Source: DASSFZ01 sp036514635 (GTDB lineage: Bacteria > Chloroflexota > Anaerolineae > Fen-1058). From it: a DNA stretch of 13,438 bases. Location of the stretch: assembly GCA_036514635.1 (NCBI GenBank), contig DATBWU010000205.1, positions 1-13,438 on the forward strand. The letters run 5' to 3'. The translations under genes were made by a program, and so were the position numbers. The notes beneath the pieces were generated by a model that did no database searches, was not told the origin of the DNA, and was given only the letters and a program-made list of their open reading frames with translations. This document shows positions 6,818 through 13,367 of the stretch, one piece after another. Within the stretch, counting starts at the first letter, position 1. The number at the start of each line of letters is the position of its first letter.

Positions 6818-7694
6818 CAACCTGCATTCCCAACAACACGCCCAAAATGATGAGCGCTGCACCCGCAAAGAAAGGCGGCTTCAGCGGCTCTTTCAGGAAG
6901 ATAGCACTCAACAACGTACCCACCGCCGGTTGAGCGAAGAAGAACAGCGACGCCGTCGGCGCGTCGAGCAGCTCGAAGCTCTTATTCCACAGGTAAAAGG
7001 CGATCGCCGTCGAGCCGATGCCGACGTAGAGAATGCCGGCGATGACATCGGGCGTCAGCGGGCCGAGCGCACGGCCGGCCAATTCGATCGCCGCCACCGG
7101 AGCGACGAGCGGGATTCCAGCCAGCGTGATCGCCAGCGTCACGGCTAACGTCGAGTAACGCTGCGTGGCACGCCGGGCCAACACAGTGTACAGCGCCCAC
7201 GTCACCGCCGCGCCGATCAACAGCAGGTTCCCCAGAATCGGGTCGCGTGACTGCTGCGTGGTCGGCTGCCCGCCGAACAGTGACACTGCCAACACGCCGA
7301 TTGTCGCCAGCGCCAGTCCGGCCAGTTTGGCCGCCGAGGGGACCTCGCGCAGTAAGGGCCACGCGAACAGAATGATGAAGGCGGGCGTCGCACTGGTGAT
7401 CACCGACCCGGCGGCCGCCGTCGATAATTCCGTCCCGCCGAACTGCGCCAGCAGCGACACGCCGAACCCGACGAACGAGACAAACACAATCTCTCGCCAG
7501 TCGTGACGCGCGATGCCCCGATCGCGCCGGATCAGAAATGCGCCGCCCAGCACGGCCAGCGCGAGCGCGTACCGCATCACCAGAAAAGTCGCGGGCGGCA
7601 CGACTTCCAGCACGACATCGCTGACCACGTACATCCCGCCCCAGATGGACGTTGCCACAAGCCCACACACCGCGCCCAAGAGTCGCCGGTTCAT
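6720..7694 (-). CDS. EamA/DMT-superfamily transporter with repeat-encoded tail
   Basis: With the ATG at 7694 the protein has 324 residues. It shows about ten hydrophobic segments in two EamA repeats: the first starts 'LLGAVCGLVATSIWGG', the second near 'GNLLLIGAAVTWALYTVLA'. This is the usual inner-membrane drug/metabolite exporter architecture; the substrate cannot be told. The frame opens at 7739, but the upstream part overlaps a promoter (-35 at 7732-7727, -10 at 7709-7704), so I place the start at 7694. After the last membrane helix ('LIILGVLLGMQVV') the protein continues with about 28 residues, including two copies of 'ETDKRLSTD' and a final 'KRTNGC'. These come from the DNA repeat at 6714-6817 and are foreign to the family. 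It is probably first gene of an operon with the DinB-like gene and ygfZ. Confidence 0.88.
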   Translation of the reverse strand: MNRRLLGAVCGLVATSIWGGMYVVSDVVLEVVPPATFLVMRYALALAVLGGAFLIRRDRGIARHDWREIVFVSFVGFGVSLLAQFGGTELSTAAAGSVITSATPAFIILFAWPLLREVPSAAKLAGLALATIGVLAVSLFGGQPTTQQSRDPILGNLLLIGAAVTWALYTVLARRATQRYSTLAVTLAITLAGIPLVAPVAAIELAGRALGPLTPDVIAGILYVGIGSTAIAFYLWNKSFELLDAPTASLFFFAQPAVGTLLSAIFLKEPLKPPFFAGAALIILGVLLGMQVVNGLETDKRLSTDAFGETDKRLSTDWKRTNGC

Positions 7695-7703
7695 CGTGCG
7701 GAA

Positions 7704-7732
7704 AGTGTAACGTCGCAGGGATAACGTGTCAA
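7704..7732 (-). promoter_or_regulatory. Promoter of eamA, probably leaderless transcript
   Basis: The minus strand reads TTGACA (7732-7727, consensus), a 17-base spacer, then TACACT (7709-7704, 4 of 6). Only 9 bases separate the -10 box from the ATG at 7694. Transcription should therefore start about 3-5 bases before the ATG, leaving no room for a Shine-Dalgarno. Confidence 0.75.
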
Positions 7733-7756
7733 GCAACACACTGGCAGGACGCAGGC

Positions 7757-7785
7757 TTGACCCCCCTACCCGCCGCCATTATAAT
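7757..7785 (+). promoter_or_regulatory. Promoter of the ATL gene, decides its start codon
   Basis: TTGACC (7757-7762), a 17-base spacer and a consensus TATAAT (7780-7785) form an almost perfect sigma-70-type promoter. The first in-frame ATG (7784-7786) overlaps the -10 box and cannot be in the transcript. The expected start site falls at about 7792-7793, at the in-frame GTG. Translation from a leaderless GTG is therefore likely. Confidence 0.75.
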
Positions 7786-7792
7786 GCCTGCC

Positions 7793-8191
7793 GTGCACAT
7801 CGATCCCCAACTCCAGTCACTGTTCCCCCGGATTTACGACGTGGTCAAGCAAGTGCCGTGGGGAAAAGTCACCACATACGGCGCGATCGCGCAGATCGTC
7901 GGCGCGGGCTGCGATGCGCGCCTGGTCGGCTACGCGATGGCCGGCGTGAACGACCCCGAAGTGCCGTGGCAGCGCGTGATCAATGCGAAAGGCACGATCA
8001 GCCCGCGCGCCGGGCGCGGGGCCGAGATTCAGCACAAACGGCTGGAGGCCGAGGGCGTTGAATTCGACGAGCGCGGGCGCATCGATCTGAATCGCTTCGC
8101 CTGGCGCGGCCCTGATCCCGAATGGGCCAGGCAGCACGGATACCATACGCTGAAGGCGAGCGACGAACCTGATCAACCAAGCCTTCTCTAA
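7793..8191 (+). CDS. Alkyltransferase-like protein (ATL), MGMT-family lesion binder without the active cysteine
   Basis: The 132-residue product is essentially the DNA-binding domain of O6-methylguanine-DNA methyltransferase. The catalytic PCHRV motif reads PWQRV (residues 58-62 from the GTG start): Trp59 replaces the acceptor Cys, as in ATL proteins, and Gln replaces the His. 'GKVTTYG' supplies the conserved Tyr (Y29) and 'DARLVGYAM' the Arg finger (R43). By family it cannot transfer alkyl groups. It binds O6-alkylguanine, flips it and hands the site to nucleotide excision repair. The GTG start follows from promoter position; starting at the ATG at 7784 would add three residues. The TAA stop lies at the first bases of a MITE-like element, and uvrB lies 2.3 kb downstream on the same strand. 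Confidence 0.88.
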   Translation: MHIDPQLQSLFPRIYDVVKQVPWGKVTTYGAIAQIVGAGCDARLVGYAMAGVNDPEVPWQRVINAKGTISPRAGRGAEIQHKRLEAEGVEFDERGRIDLNRFAWRGPDPEWARQHGYHTLKASDEPDQPSLL

Positions 8192-8478
8192 GAGGCTGTC
8201 TGAAAAGGCTCGAATGTTAACCACCAAGGCACGACCCCGCAGAAAGATGCGGGGCAAGCGACACCAAGAAACACCAAGAAAACCTGGCTCTTCCGGCTTG
8301 GGCGGGAAAAGGCCTCACCGCAAAGGCGCGAAGGGCGCGAAGATTTAGAAAACTTGGCGCTCTTGGCGCCTTCGCGGTTCCATTTCCCGTTCGATCCGGT
8401 AGAGCCGAAAACCTTAGTGCTGCTTGGTGTCTTGGTGACTTAGTGGTTACCGTAGCGGCCTTTTCAAACAGGCTCTTA
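8189..8478. mobile_element. 290-bp MITE-like element forming one long imperfect hairpin
   Basis: The ends TAAGAGGCTGTCTGAAAAGG (8189-8208) and the complement of 8459-8478 match at 18 of 20 positions, and a TA dinucleotide stands at each edge. Inside, the two arms pair almost throughout. ACACCAAG words (8217-8284) face TTGGTGTCTTGG words (8412-8451). GGCTCTTCCGG and GGGAAAAGG face their complements at about 8379-8408. CGCGAAGG-type words face GCGCCTTCGCGG around an apical loop near 8342-8350. The left arm is about 25 bases longer because a small hairpin, CCCCGCA-loop-TGCGGGG (8235-8254), is inserted in it. There is no open frame of its own. TA flanks suggest mariner/IS630-like mobilisation, but the family is not settled. 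Confidence 0.75.
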
Positions 8479-8489
8479 AGAAAACCCAC

Positions 8490-9533
8490 ATGCCTCGGCA
8501 CGAAATCGTCGGTAACGTTCACATGCACACGCCGTTTTCGGACGGTGAGTGGTATCACGCCGAAATCGCCGCCGCCGCCGAAGCCGCCCGGCTCGATTTC
8601 ATCGTCACCACGGATCACAACGTCTGGGTGAATGGGCCGGAAGGGTATCACGGCAGCGTGCTCGTCCTCGTCGGCGAGGAAGTCCACGACACTCAGCGTC
8701 ATCCGCAGGCGAATCACTGCCTGATCTTCGGCGCGGACTCTGAGCTATGCCTGTGCGCGAAGTCGCCGCAGGGACTCATCGATGCGGCGCGCGCGCGCAA
8801 CGCACTCACCTTCCTGGCGCATCCCCACGATTGTGCGCTGCGCTTCATTGGCGAGGGTGGGCTGCCGTGGGTCGATTGGGACATCGAGGGCTACACCGGC
8901 ATCGAGCTGTGGAACTACATGTCGGAGTTCAAGGCGCGGATACCGAACATGCTGATGGGCATCTGGTACGCCTTCAAGCCGCGCCGCGCGGCTCGGGGTC
9001 CGCTTCGAGAGACGCTGGCGCTCTGGGACGGGCTGCTGGCCGAAGGCCGGCGCGTCGCGGCGATCGGTGGATCGGATGCGCACGGCTCCACGTACACACT
9101 CGGTCCGATCCGCCGAACAGTCTTCCCGTACGAATATCTCTTCCGCTGCGTCAACATGCACGTGCTCATCGACCGGTCGCTGACGCGCGACGTGGCCGCC
9201 AACAAGCGACTGATCTACGCGGCGCTGGCGAAGGGTCATTGCTGGATCGGCTACGACCTGCTCGCCGATACGCGCGGCTTTCGATTCGCGGCGCGCAGCA
9301 TGGCGAACTCGGCGGGCATCGGCGACGATCTGAAGCGCGCGGCGGCAGTGAACTTCGAGGTCGAAACGCCTGCGCCCGGCTCCATTCGCCTGATCCGCGC
9401 CGGAAAAGGCGTCGTCGCCAGAACGAATGGCCGCGCTCTCAAATACACCTCTGCCGAGGCCGGCGTCTATCGCGTCGAAGTGCTGCGCGGCGGCAAGGGC
9501 TGGATTTACTCGAACCCGATCTACGTGCGCTGA
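8490..9533 (+). CDS. PHP-domain metal-dependent phosphoesterase
   Basis: The 347-residue protein carries a complete PHP metal site: H11 and H13 with D18 in 'NVHMHTPFSDG', D42-H43 in 'TTDHN', E63, H76, H111 and H113 in 'LAHPH', E139 in 'IELWN', and D196-H198 in 'GGSDAH'. Stand-alone PHP proteins hydrolyse phosphoesters (histidinol phosphate, nucleotides, short DNA), and the substrate cannot be assigned here. Residues about 265-347 form a separate, probably beta-rich C-terminal domain. No signal peptide is present, so it is probably cytosolic. No clear Shine-Dalgarno precedes the ATG. Removing the element at 8189-8478 with one TA copy would leave only about 10 bases between the ATL stop and this start, so the two genes were probably an operon before the insertion. 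Confidence 0.85.
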   Translation: MPRHEIVGNVHMHTPFSDGEWYHAEIAAAAEAARLDFIVTTDHNVWVNGPEGYHGSVLVLVGEEVHDTQRHPQANHCLIFGADSELCLCAKSPQGLIDAARARNALTFLAHPHDCALRFIGEGGLPWVDWDIEGYTGIELWNYMSEFKARIPNMLMGIWYAFKPRRAARGPLRETLALWDGLLAEGRRVAAIGGSDAHGSTYTLGPIRRTVFPYEYLFRCVNMHVLIDRSLTRDVAANKRLIYAALAKGHCWIGYDLLADTRGFRFAARSMANSAGIGDDLKRAAAVNFEVETPAPGSIRLIRAGKGVVARTNGRALKYTSAEAGVYRVEVLRGGKGWIYSNPIYVR

Positions 9534-9539
9534 CCACCC

Positions 9540-9603
9540 AACCATCCAACCGCCCAACCATCCAACCGCCCAACTATCCAACCACCCAACTAGCCAACCA
9601 CCC
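9540..9603. repeat. Eight tandem octamers filling the spacer before the lipoprotein gene
   Basis: The spacer reads as eight octamers in perfect phase: AACCATCC, AACCGCCC, AACCATCC, AACCGCCC, AACTATCC, AACCACCC, AACTAGCC, AACCACCC. The pattern is AACYNNCC. The array begins 6 bases after the PHP stop codon and its last base adjoins the ATG at 9604. It replaces any Shine-Dalgarno for the downstream gene. Confidence 0.9.
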
Positions 9604-10317
9604 ATGCGCCTCCTCAAGTCCCTGTCCATCATTCTTCTGTTGACACTTGCCCTGCCCGCCTGTGTCTCGACCTCTGCTGCACGACCGACGAGCACACCGC
9701 TGACTCTGCCTTCGCCGACGCCGATCGTCATCGCGCAGGCGCGCGCCACGGCCACGCCGTCTCCATCGCCCACGCGCACGCCAAGCCCAAGCCCGAACTC
9801 GACGGACGCGCCCTCCGCAACGCCGACCGGCGCACCGCGCATTCGCGCAACCGCCACGCCGGCGGCGCTGGCACACGATGCGGCTCCTGCGGCGATCCAA
9901 AACGCGCTGAGTGCAGCCGGCATCGACGCGAACGTGTACTGGTTCAAATCGGGCGACGAAGACCAGCTCATGGTGCAATACACCAGTCCGCTTCGCTTTC
10001 GTCCTGGTTACGAAGAGCGGTTGCAGACGGTCAAGGAAGTGGTCGCGGCCCGATTCCTGCTGATCGCGCAACCCTTCTACGCGCTGTACATCGCCGCGAC
10101 CGACATCACCGGCACGAGCGACACCGTCCTCCGCCTCGATCGCACCACGGTCGAGCGCTGGGCGCGCGGCGAGATCGGCGACGCCGACTTTTACAACAAC
10201 GGCTTTGTGCCATCCGGGATCGTCATCACGTGCGACGGCGAGTGCAGCGGCGTCAGACCAACGCCCTTCCCTACCTTCCCGCCATTTCCTTTCCCTTTTC
10301 CAACGCCGACACCATAG
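9604..10317 (+). CDS. Lipoprotein with Thr/Pro/Ser linker, unknown function
   Basis: The 237-residue product starts with a lipoprotein signal: basic MRLLK, a Leu/Ile core, then lipobox 'LPAC' with Cys20 as the lipidation site. Residues about 25-95 are a low-complexity linker of Thr, Pro, Ser and Ala ('ATPSPSPTRTPSPSP'), typical of Chloroflexota envelope proteins. A folded domain of about 120 residues follows, beginning at 'AAIQNALSAAGIDANVYW' and containing 'MVQYTSP', 'ARFLLIAQPFYALYIAATD' and 'ERWARGEI'. I do not recognise it. The tail after 'CDGECSG' is Pro/Phe-rich ('PTPFPTFPPFPFPFP'). The two Cys in 'CDGEC' could form a disulfide. It follows the PHP gene with the octamer array filling the gap, so it may be read from the same transcript. 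A membrane-anchored extracytoplasmic role is inferred from the signal only. Confidence 0.75.
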   Translation: MRLLKSLSIILLLTLALPACVSTSAARPTSTPLTLPSPTPIVIAQARATATPSPSPTRTPSPSPNSTDAPSATPTGAPRIRATATPAALAHDAAPAAIQNALSAAGIDANVYWFKSGDEDQLMVQYTSPLRFRPGYEERLQTVKEVVAARFLLIAQPFYALYIAATDITGTSDTVLRLDRTTVERWARGEIGDADFYNNGFVPSGIVITCDGECSGVRPTPFPTFPPFPFPFPTPTP

Positions 10318-10346
10318 CGCTGTTCCGCTGCAACCCAAAGTATTGA

Positions 10347-10422
10347 TCCACGAATAACACGAATCGGCACGAATATTGTTTCTTTATGTACCCATTCGTG
10401 TGCATTCGTGTAGATTCGTGGA
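10347..10422. repeat. 76-bp palindrome with three ACGAAT words per arm
   Basis: The left arm (10347-10374) has CCACGAAT, ACACGAAT and GCACGAAT. The right arm (10392-10422) has the complements ATTCGTGT, ATTCGTGT and ATTCGTGG. The arms pair over nearly their full length around a T-rich loop (about 10376-10390). It lies between the lipoprotein stop and uvrB. No T-run follows, so terminator function is uncertain. Confidence 0.85.
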
Positions 10423-10461
10423 CAAAATCCTCACGGGTGATGCATCGAAGACGAAACGTGC

Positions 10462-10509
10462 TAGAATCGATAGGTCGTAGACTCGTTGACCGGCCCACTG
10501 GAGAGTAAG
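10462..10509 (+). promoter_or_regulatory. Candidate -10 and Shine-Dalgarno of uvrB
   Basis: TAGAAT (10462-10467) matches 5 of 6 of the -10 consensus, but the hexamer 17 bases upstream is poor. GGAGAG (10500-10505) is a good Shine-Dalgarno for the ATG at 10510 and fixes that start over an in-frame TTG at 10486. The ribosome site is solid; the promoter is tentative. Confidence 0.5.
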
Positions 10510-12570
10510 ATGCCCCAGAAGTTCGAACTCGTCTCCGATTTCCAGCCCACCGGCGATCAGCCCGAAGCGATCGAGAAATTGGTCGAGGGCATGAAGAAGG
10601 GCTACCGGTGTCAGACATTGCTCGGCGCGACCGGCACGGGCAAGACCTTCGCCGTCGCGAAAGTGATCCAGGAGGTGCAGAAGCCGACGCTGGTGATGGC
10701 CCACAACAAGACGCTCGCCGCGCAGTTGTACTCCGAGTTCAAGGAGTTCTTCCCCAAGAACGCGGTCGCGTACTTTGTGTCGTACTACGATTATTATCAG
10801 CCCGAAGCGTACGTCGCCAGGACCGACACGTACATCGAGAAAGACACGTCGATCAACGAGGAGATCGACCGGCTGCGGCTGGCGGCGACCACGGCGCTGA
10901 TGGCGCGGCGCGACGTGATCATCGTCGCGTCGGTGTCGTGCATCTACGGCATCGGCAATCCCGAGGATTGGGGCAAGGTCGTCGTGAACATCGCGGCGGG
11001 CGAGACGCGCCGCCGCGATCTGCTGTTGCGACACCTGGTCGATATCCAGTACGAGCGGAATGACATCAACTTCACACGCGGCAAGTTCCGCGTGCGCGGC
11101 GACACGCTGGAAGTGCAGCCGGCTTATGCCGAGACGGCGTATCGCATCGAGTTCTGGGGCGACACGGTCGAGCGCATCACCGAGATCGACCCGCTCACGG
11201 GCGAAATCCTCAAGAGCGAAGCGGCCATTTCGATTTACCCGGCCAAGCAGTTCATCACGCTGGAGGACAAACTCCAGCGCGCGATCGTGTCGATCGAAGC
11301 CGAACTGGCCGAGCGGCTGGCGTGGCTGAAAGCCAACGATATGCTGCTGGAAGCGCAGCGGCTCGAGCAGCGCACGAAGTACGACCTGGAGATGCTGCGC
11401 GAGGTCGGCTATTGCTCCGGCATCGAGAACTACTCGCGCCACCTGGACGGGCGCGAGCCGGGCGAGCCGCCGTGGACGCTGGTCGACTACTTCCCCGACG
11501 ATTACCTGCTGGTGATGGACGAGAGCCACATCAGCGTGCCGCAGGTGCGCGGCATGTATCACGGCGATCGCAGTCGCAAAGAGGAACTGGTGAAGTACGG
11601 CTTCCGCCTGCCCAGCGCGCTCGACAATCGCCCGCTCACCTTCGACGAATTCGAGGCGCGCATGGGCCAGACGATCTTCACCTCGGCCACGCCCGCCGAG
11701 TACGAGATCAAGCACAGCCAGCAGGTGGTGCAGCAGATCATCCGCCCGACCGGGCTGGTCGATCCGGAGATCGTCGTCCGGCCGGTGCAGGGCCAGGTGG
11801 ACGATCTGGTGGGGCGAATCCAAGAGCGCGTCGGGCGCGGCGAGCGCATCTTGGTCACGACGCTGACCAAGCGCATGGCCGAAGACCTGTCGGACTACCT
11901 GAAGGAGCTCGGCATCAAGGTGCACTATCTGCACTCGGAGATCGAGACGATCGAGCGCACCGAAATCCTGCGCGATCTGCGCCTGGGCCACTACGATGTC
12001 GTGGTCGGGATCAACCTGCTGCGCGAGGGACTGGACCTGCCCGAAGTCTCACTCGTCGCCATCCTCGACGCCGACAAAGAAGGCTTCCTGCGCAGCGACA
12101 CGTCGCTGATCCAGACGATGGGCCGGGCGGCGCGCCACATTCACGGCACGGTCGTCATGTACGCCGACAAAGTCACCGACTCGATGCGGCGCGCGATCGA
12201 CGAGACCAACCGTCGCCGCGAGGTCCAGACGCGCTACAACCAGGAGCACGGCATCGTCCCGGCCAGCATCGTCAAAGCCGTGCGCGACCTGACCGATTCG
12301 ATCCGCGTCGCGGCCGAGGACAAGGCCGAGTATCGCGTCAGCCGAACAATGCCGAAGGACGAACTGGCGCGGCTGATCAAGGAGCTCGAAAAGCAGATGA
12401 AGGCCGCCGCGAAGGAATTGGAATTCGAGAAGGCGGCGCTGCTGCGCGATCAGATCATGGAGCTGCGGCAGCAACTGGACGAGATGGACACCAAGAAGCG
12501 GCCCGCGTGGGAGCGCCTGCGCGACCTGCCGACGCCTGAGCTGGAAGACGAGCGGATCGGCGAGAATTGA
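10510..12570 (+). CDS. uvrB: UvrABC excinuclease subunit B
   Basis: The 686-residue protein is of normal UvrB length and carries every hallmark. Walker A is 'GATGTGKT' (residues 39-46). The DNA-clamping beta-hairpin with the Tyr cluster 'YYDYYQPEAYV' starts at 92. The Walker B/DEAD-type box is 'DESH' (337-340). Helicase motifs V and VI are 'GINLLREGLDLPEVSL' and 'QTMGRAARH', and a C-terminal UVR coiled coil near 619-655 is the UvrC contact. With UvrA it verifies bulky lesions, then recruits UvrC for dual incision in nucleotide excision repair. Codon use matches its neighbours and nothing suggests damage. No LexA-type operator was recognised upstream. The same-strand ATL gene feeds alkyl lesions to this pathway according to family knowledge. 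Confidence 0.98.
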   Translation: MPQKFELVSDFQPTGDQPEAIEKLVEGMKKGYRCQTLLGATGTGKTFAVAKVIQEVQKPTLVMAHNKTLAAQLYSEFKEFFPKNAVAYFVSYYDYYQPEAYVARTDTYIEKDTSINEEIDRLRLAATTALMARRDVIIVASVSCIYGIGNPEDWGKVVVNIAAGETRRRDLLLRHLVDIQYERNDINFTRGKFRVRGDTLEVQPAYAETAYRIEFWGDTVERITEIDPLTGEILKSEAAISIYPAKQFITLEDKLQRAIVSIEAELAERLAWLKANDMLLEAQRLEQRTKYDLEMLREVGYCSGIENYSRHLDGREPGEPPWTLVDYFPDDYLLVMDESHISVPQVRGMYHGDRSRKEELVKYGFRLPSALDNRPLTFDEFEARMGQTIFTSATPAEYEIKHSQQVVQQIIRPTGLVDPEIVVRPVQGQVDDLVGRIQERVGRGERILVTTLTKRMAEDLSDYLKELGIKVHYLHSEIETIERTEILRDLRLGHYDVVVGINLLREGLDLPEVSLVAILDADKEGFLRSDTSLIQTMGRAARHIHGTVVMYADKVTDSMRRAIDETNRRREVQTRYNQEHGIVPASIVKAVRDLTDSIRVAAEDKAEYRVSRTMPKDELARLIKELEKQMKAAAKELEFEKAALLRDQIMELRQQLDEMDTKKRPAWERLRDLPTPELEDERIGEN

Positions 12571-12573
12571 CGA

Positions 12574-12665
12574 AGGGCCAAAGACGAACCCTCTCCGCGG
12601 CGAGGGCAGGCGGCCACAGACGAAGGACGAATGCCGATATTGCCCAGGTCATTCGTCCTTCAGCA
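12574..12665. repeat. GACGAA-word repeat with 12-bp perfect stem downstream of uvrB
   Basis: CCAAAGACGAA and CCACAGACGAAGG words flank a small palindrome-like insert (CCCTCTCCGCGGCGAGGG). Then GAAGGACGAATG (12622-12633) pairs perfectly with CATTCGTCCTTC (12650-12661) around a 16-base loop. The element starts 3 bases past the uvrB stop. It could end transcription as a structure but lacks a T-run. Confidence 0.75.
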
Positions 12666-12736
12666 TTTGAAGGATTGGACGATGAGGAGCCTCACCTTTT
12701 CCGAATTCCGGGCGCGCATGTTCACGTTGTGGCTCT

Positions 12737-12888
12737 TTGGGATTTCCCGTGATCGCTGGGCCAAGAGCGCGGTTTGACCTAACCCCCTGGTCCCCTTCCC
12801 TACGAGGGAAGGGGGAAACGCGCTCCCCTCTCCTACGAGGAGAGGCTGCCGAAGGCGTGGGGGAGAGGTTCATCACGGCAATTCCCAA
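12737..12888. mobile_element. 152-bp MITE-like element with internal hairpins
   Basis: TTGGGATTTCCCGTGAT (12737-12753) and the complement of 12872-12888 match at 15 of 17 positions. Between them are the hairpin CCCCTTCCC-TACGA-GGGAAGGGG, a second hairpin with CTCTCC-TACGA-GGAGAG, and CT-rich/AG-rich arms closing around both. No coding capacity is present. Target duplication is not clear, so mobility is inferred only from the terminal repeats. Confidence 0.5.
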
Positions 12889-13008
12889 TGAACCCACGTT
12901 GTACGAAGCAGGCGACTATACGGGCGCGCTCCTCTCGATAGTGGCCAACCACGGGTGCACTTCAATTCTGGGGCGGGTTATGGCGGGGCGCTTGGACCTC
13001 ACCCCCGG

Positions 13009-13048
13009 CCCCTCTCCTGACGACGAACGGCGGTCGCCAGGAGAGGGG
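13009..13048. repeat. CCCCTCTCCTG hairpin repeat
   Basis: CCCCTCTCCTG (13009-13019) pairs with CAGGAGAGGGG (13038-13048). CGAC (13021-13024) pairs with GTCG (13033-13036) after one A-C mismatch, leaving an 8-base loop. The words resemble those inside the 12737-12888 element, so both may belong to one family. Confidence 0.75.
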
Positions 13049-13367
13049 AGAATGGCGCTCCACCTCGGCCTTGACTTGCAGGTGAAGTTGCCATAAACTT
13101 CCTCCATAGCATGTAGCGAGCCAATTCCGCATTTTCGCTCGTGCGGCGGTTTAGACGGAATCCTTTGCACGCTATTCCTGGTACGGTGTAGATTACGGCG
13201 AAGTTTCCGCCTTTCGCCCCCGGTGCGGGGATATTACGGAATCTTGTCGGTCTTGCCGGATCGTGAGCCACAAAGGCAGCGGGGATTCCTTCTACTCATA
13301 GTTGGGCAGCCCCCACCTGTGCGTCGAACATGGCGCATCAGCGGAGCACATCTTGAGCGAACGACAA

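Larger units (their letters stand above)
12571..13367. other. Long spacer without a supportable gene
   Basis: About 800 bases hold three repeat elements (12574-12665, 12737-12888, 13009-13048) and no convincing coding sequence. Open frames on both strands here translate mostly the repeats themselves and lack ribosome sites or recognisable domains. The stretch 13060-13340 has no repeat I can name and no tRNA cloverleaf. ACGGAATC occurs twice (about 13158 and 13237). It could be gene remnant or regulatory DNA. Confidence 0.6.

Noticed and set aside
8217..8451. CRISPR-like array suggested by recurring ACACCAAG and TTGGTG words
   Set aside because: Units are 7-9 bases, irregularly spaced, and arranged as complementary arms of a hairpin, with no 25-40 base repeats or unique spacers.
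8745..9983. 412-residue minus-strand frame with WLVGWLDSW-type repeats
   Set aside because: It is antisense to the PHP and lipoprotein genes. The Trp/Gly repeats are just translation of the octamer array.
10384..11991. 535-residue minus-strand frame opposite uvrB
   Set aside because: It is a GC-skew shadow of uvrB with no recognisable domain and crosses the ACGAAT palindrome.
12737..13096. 119-residue plus-strand frame with 'LTPWSPSLRGKGE' and 'LTPGPSPDDERRSPGEG'
   Set aside because: These peptides are translations of the CT-rich palindromic repeats. There is no ribosome site or conserved domain.
13060..13340. Possible tRNA or small RNA
   Set aside because: No acceptor/T-arm pairing or TTCRA loop in a cloverleaf context was found on either strand.
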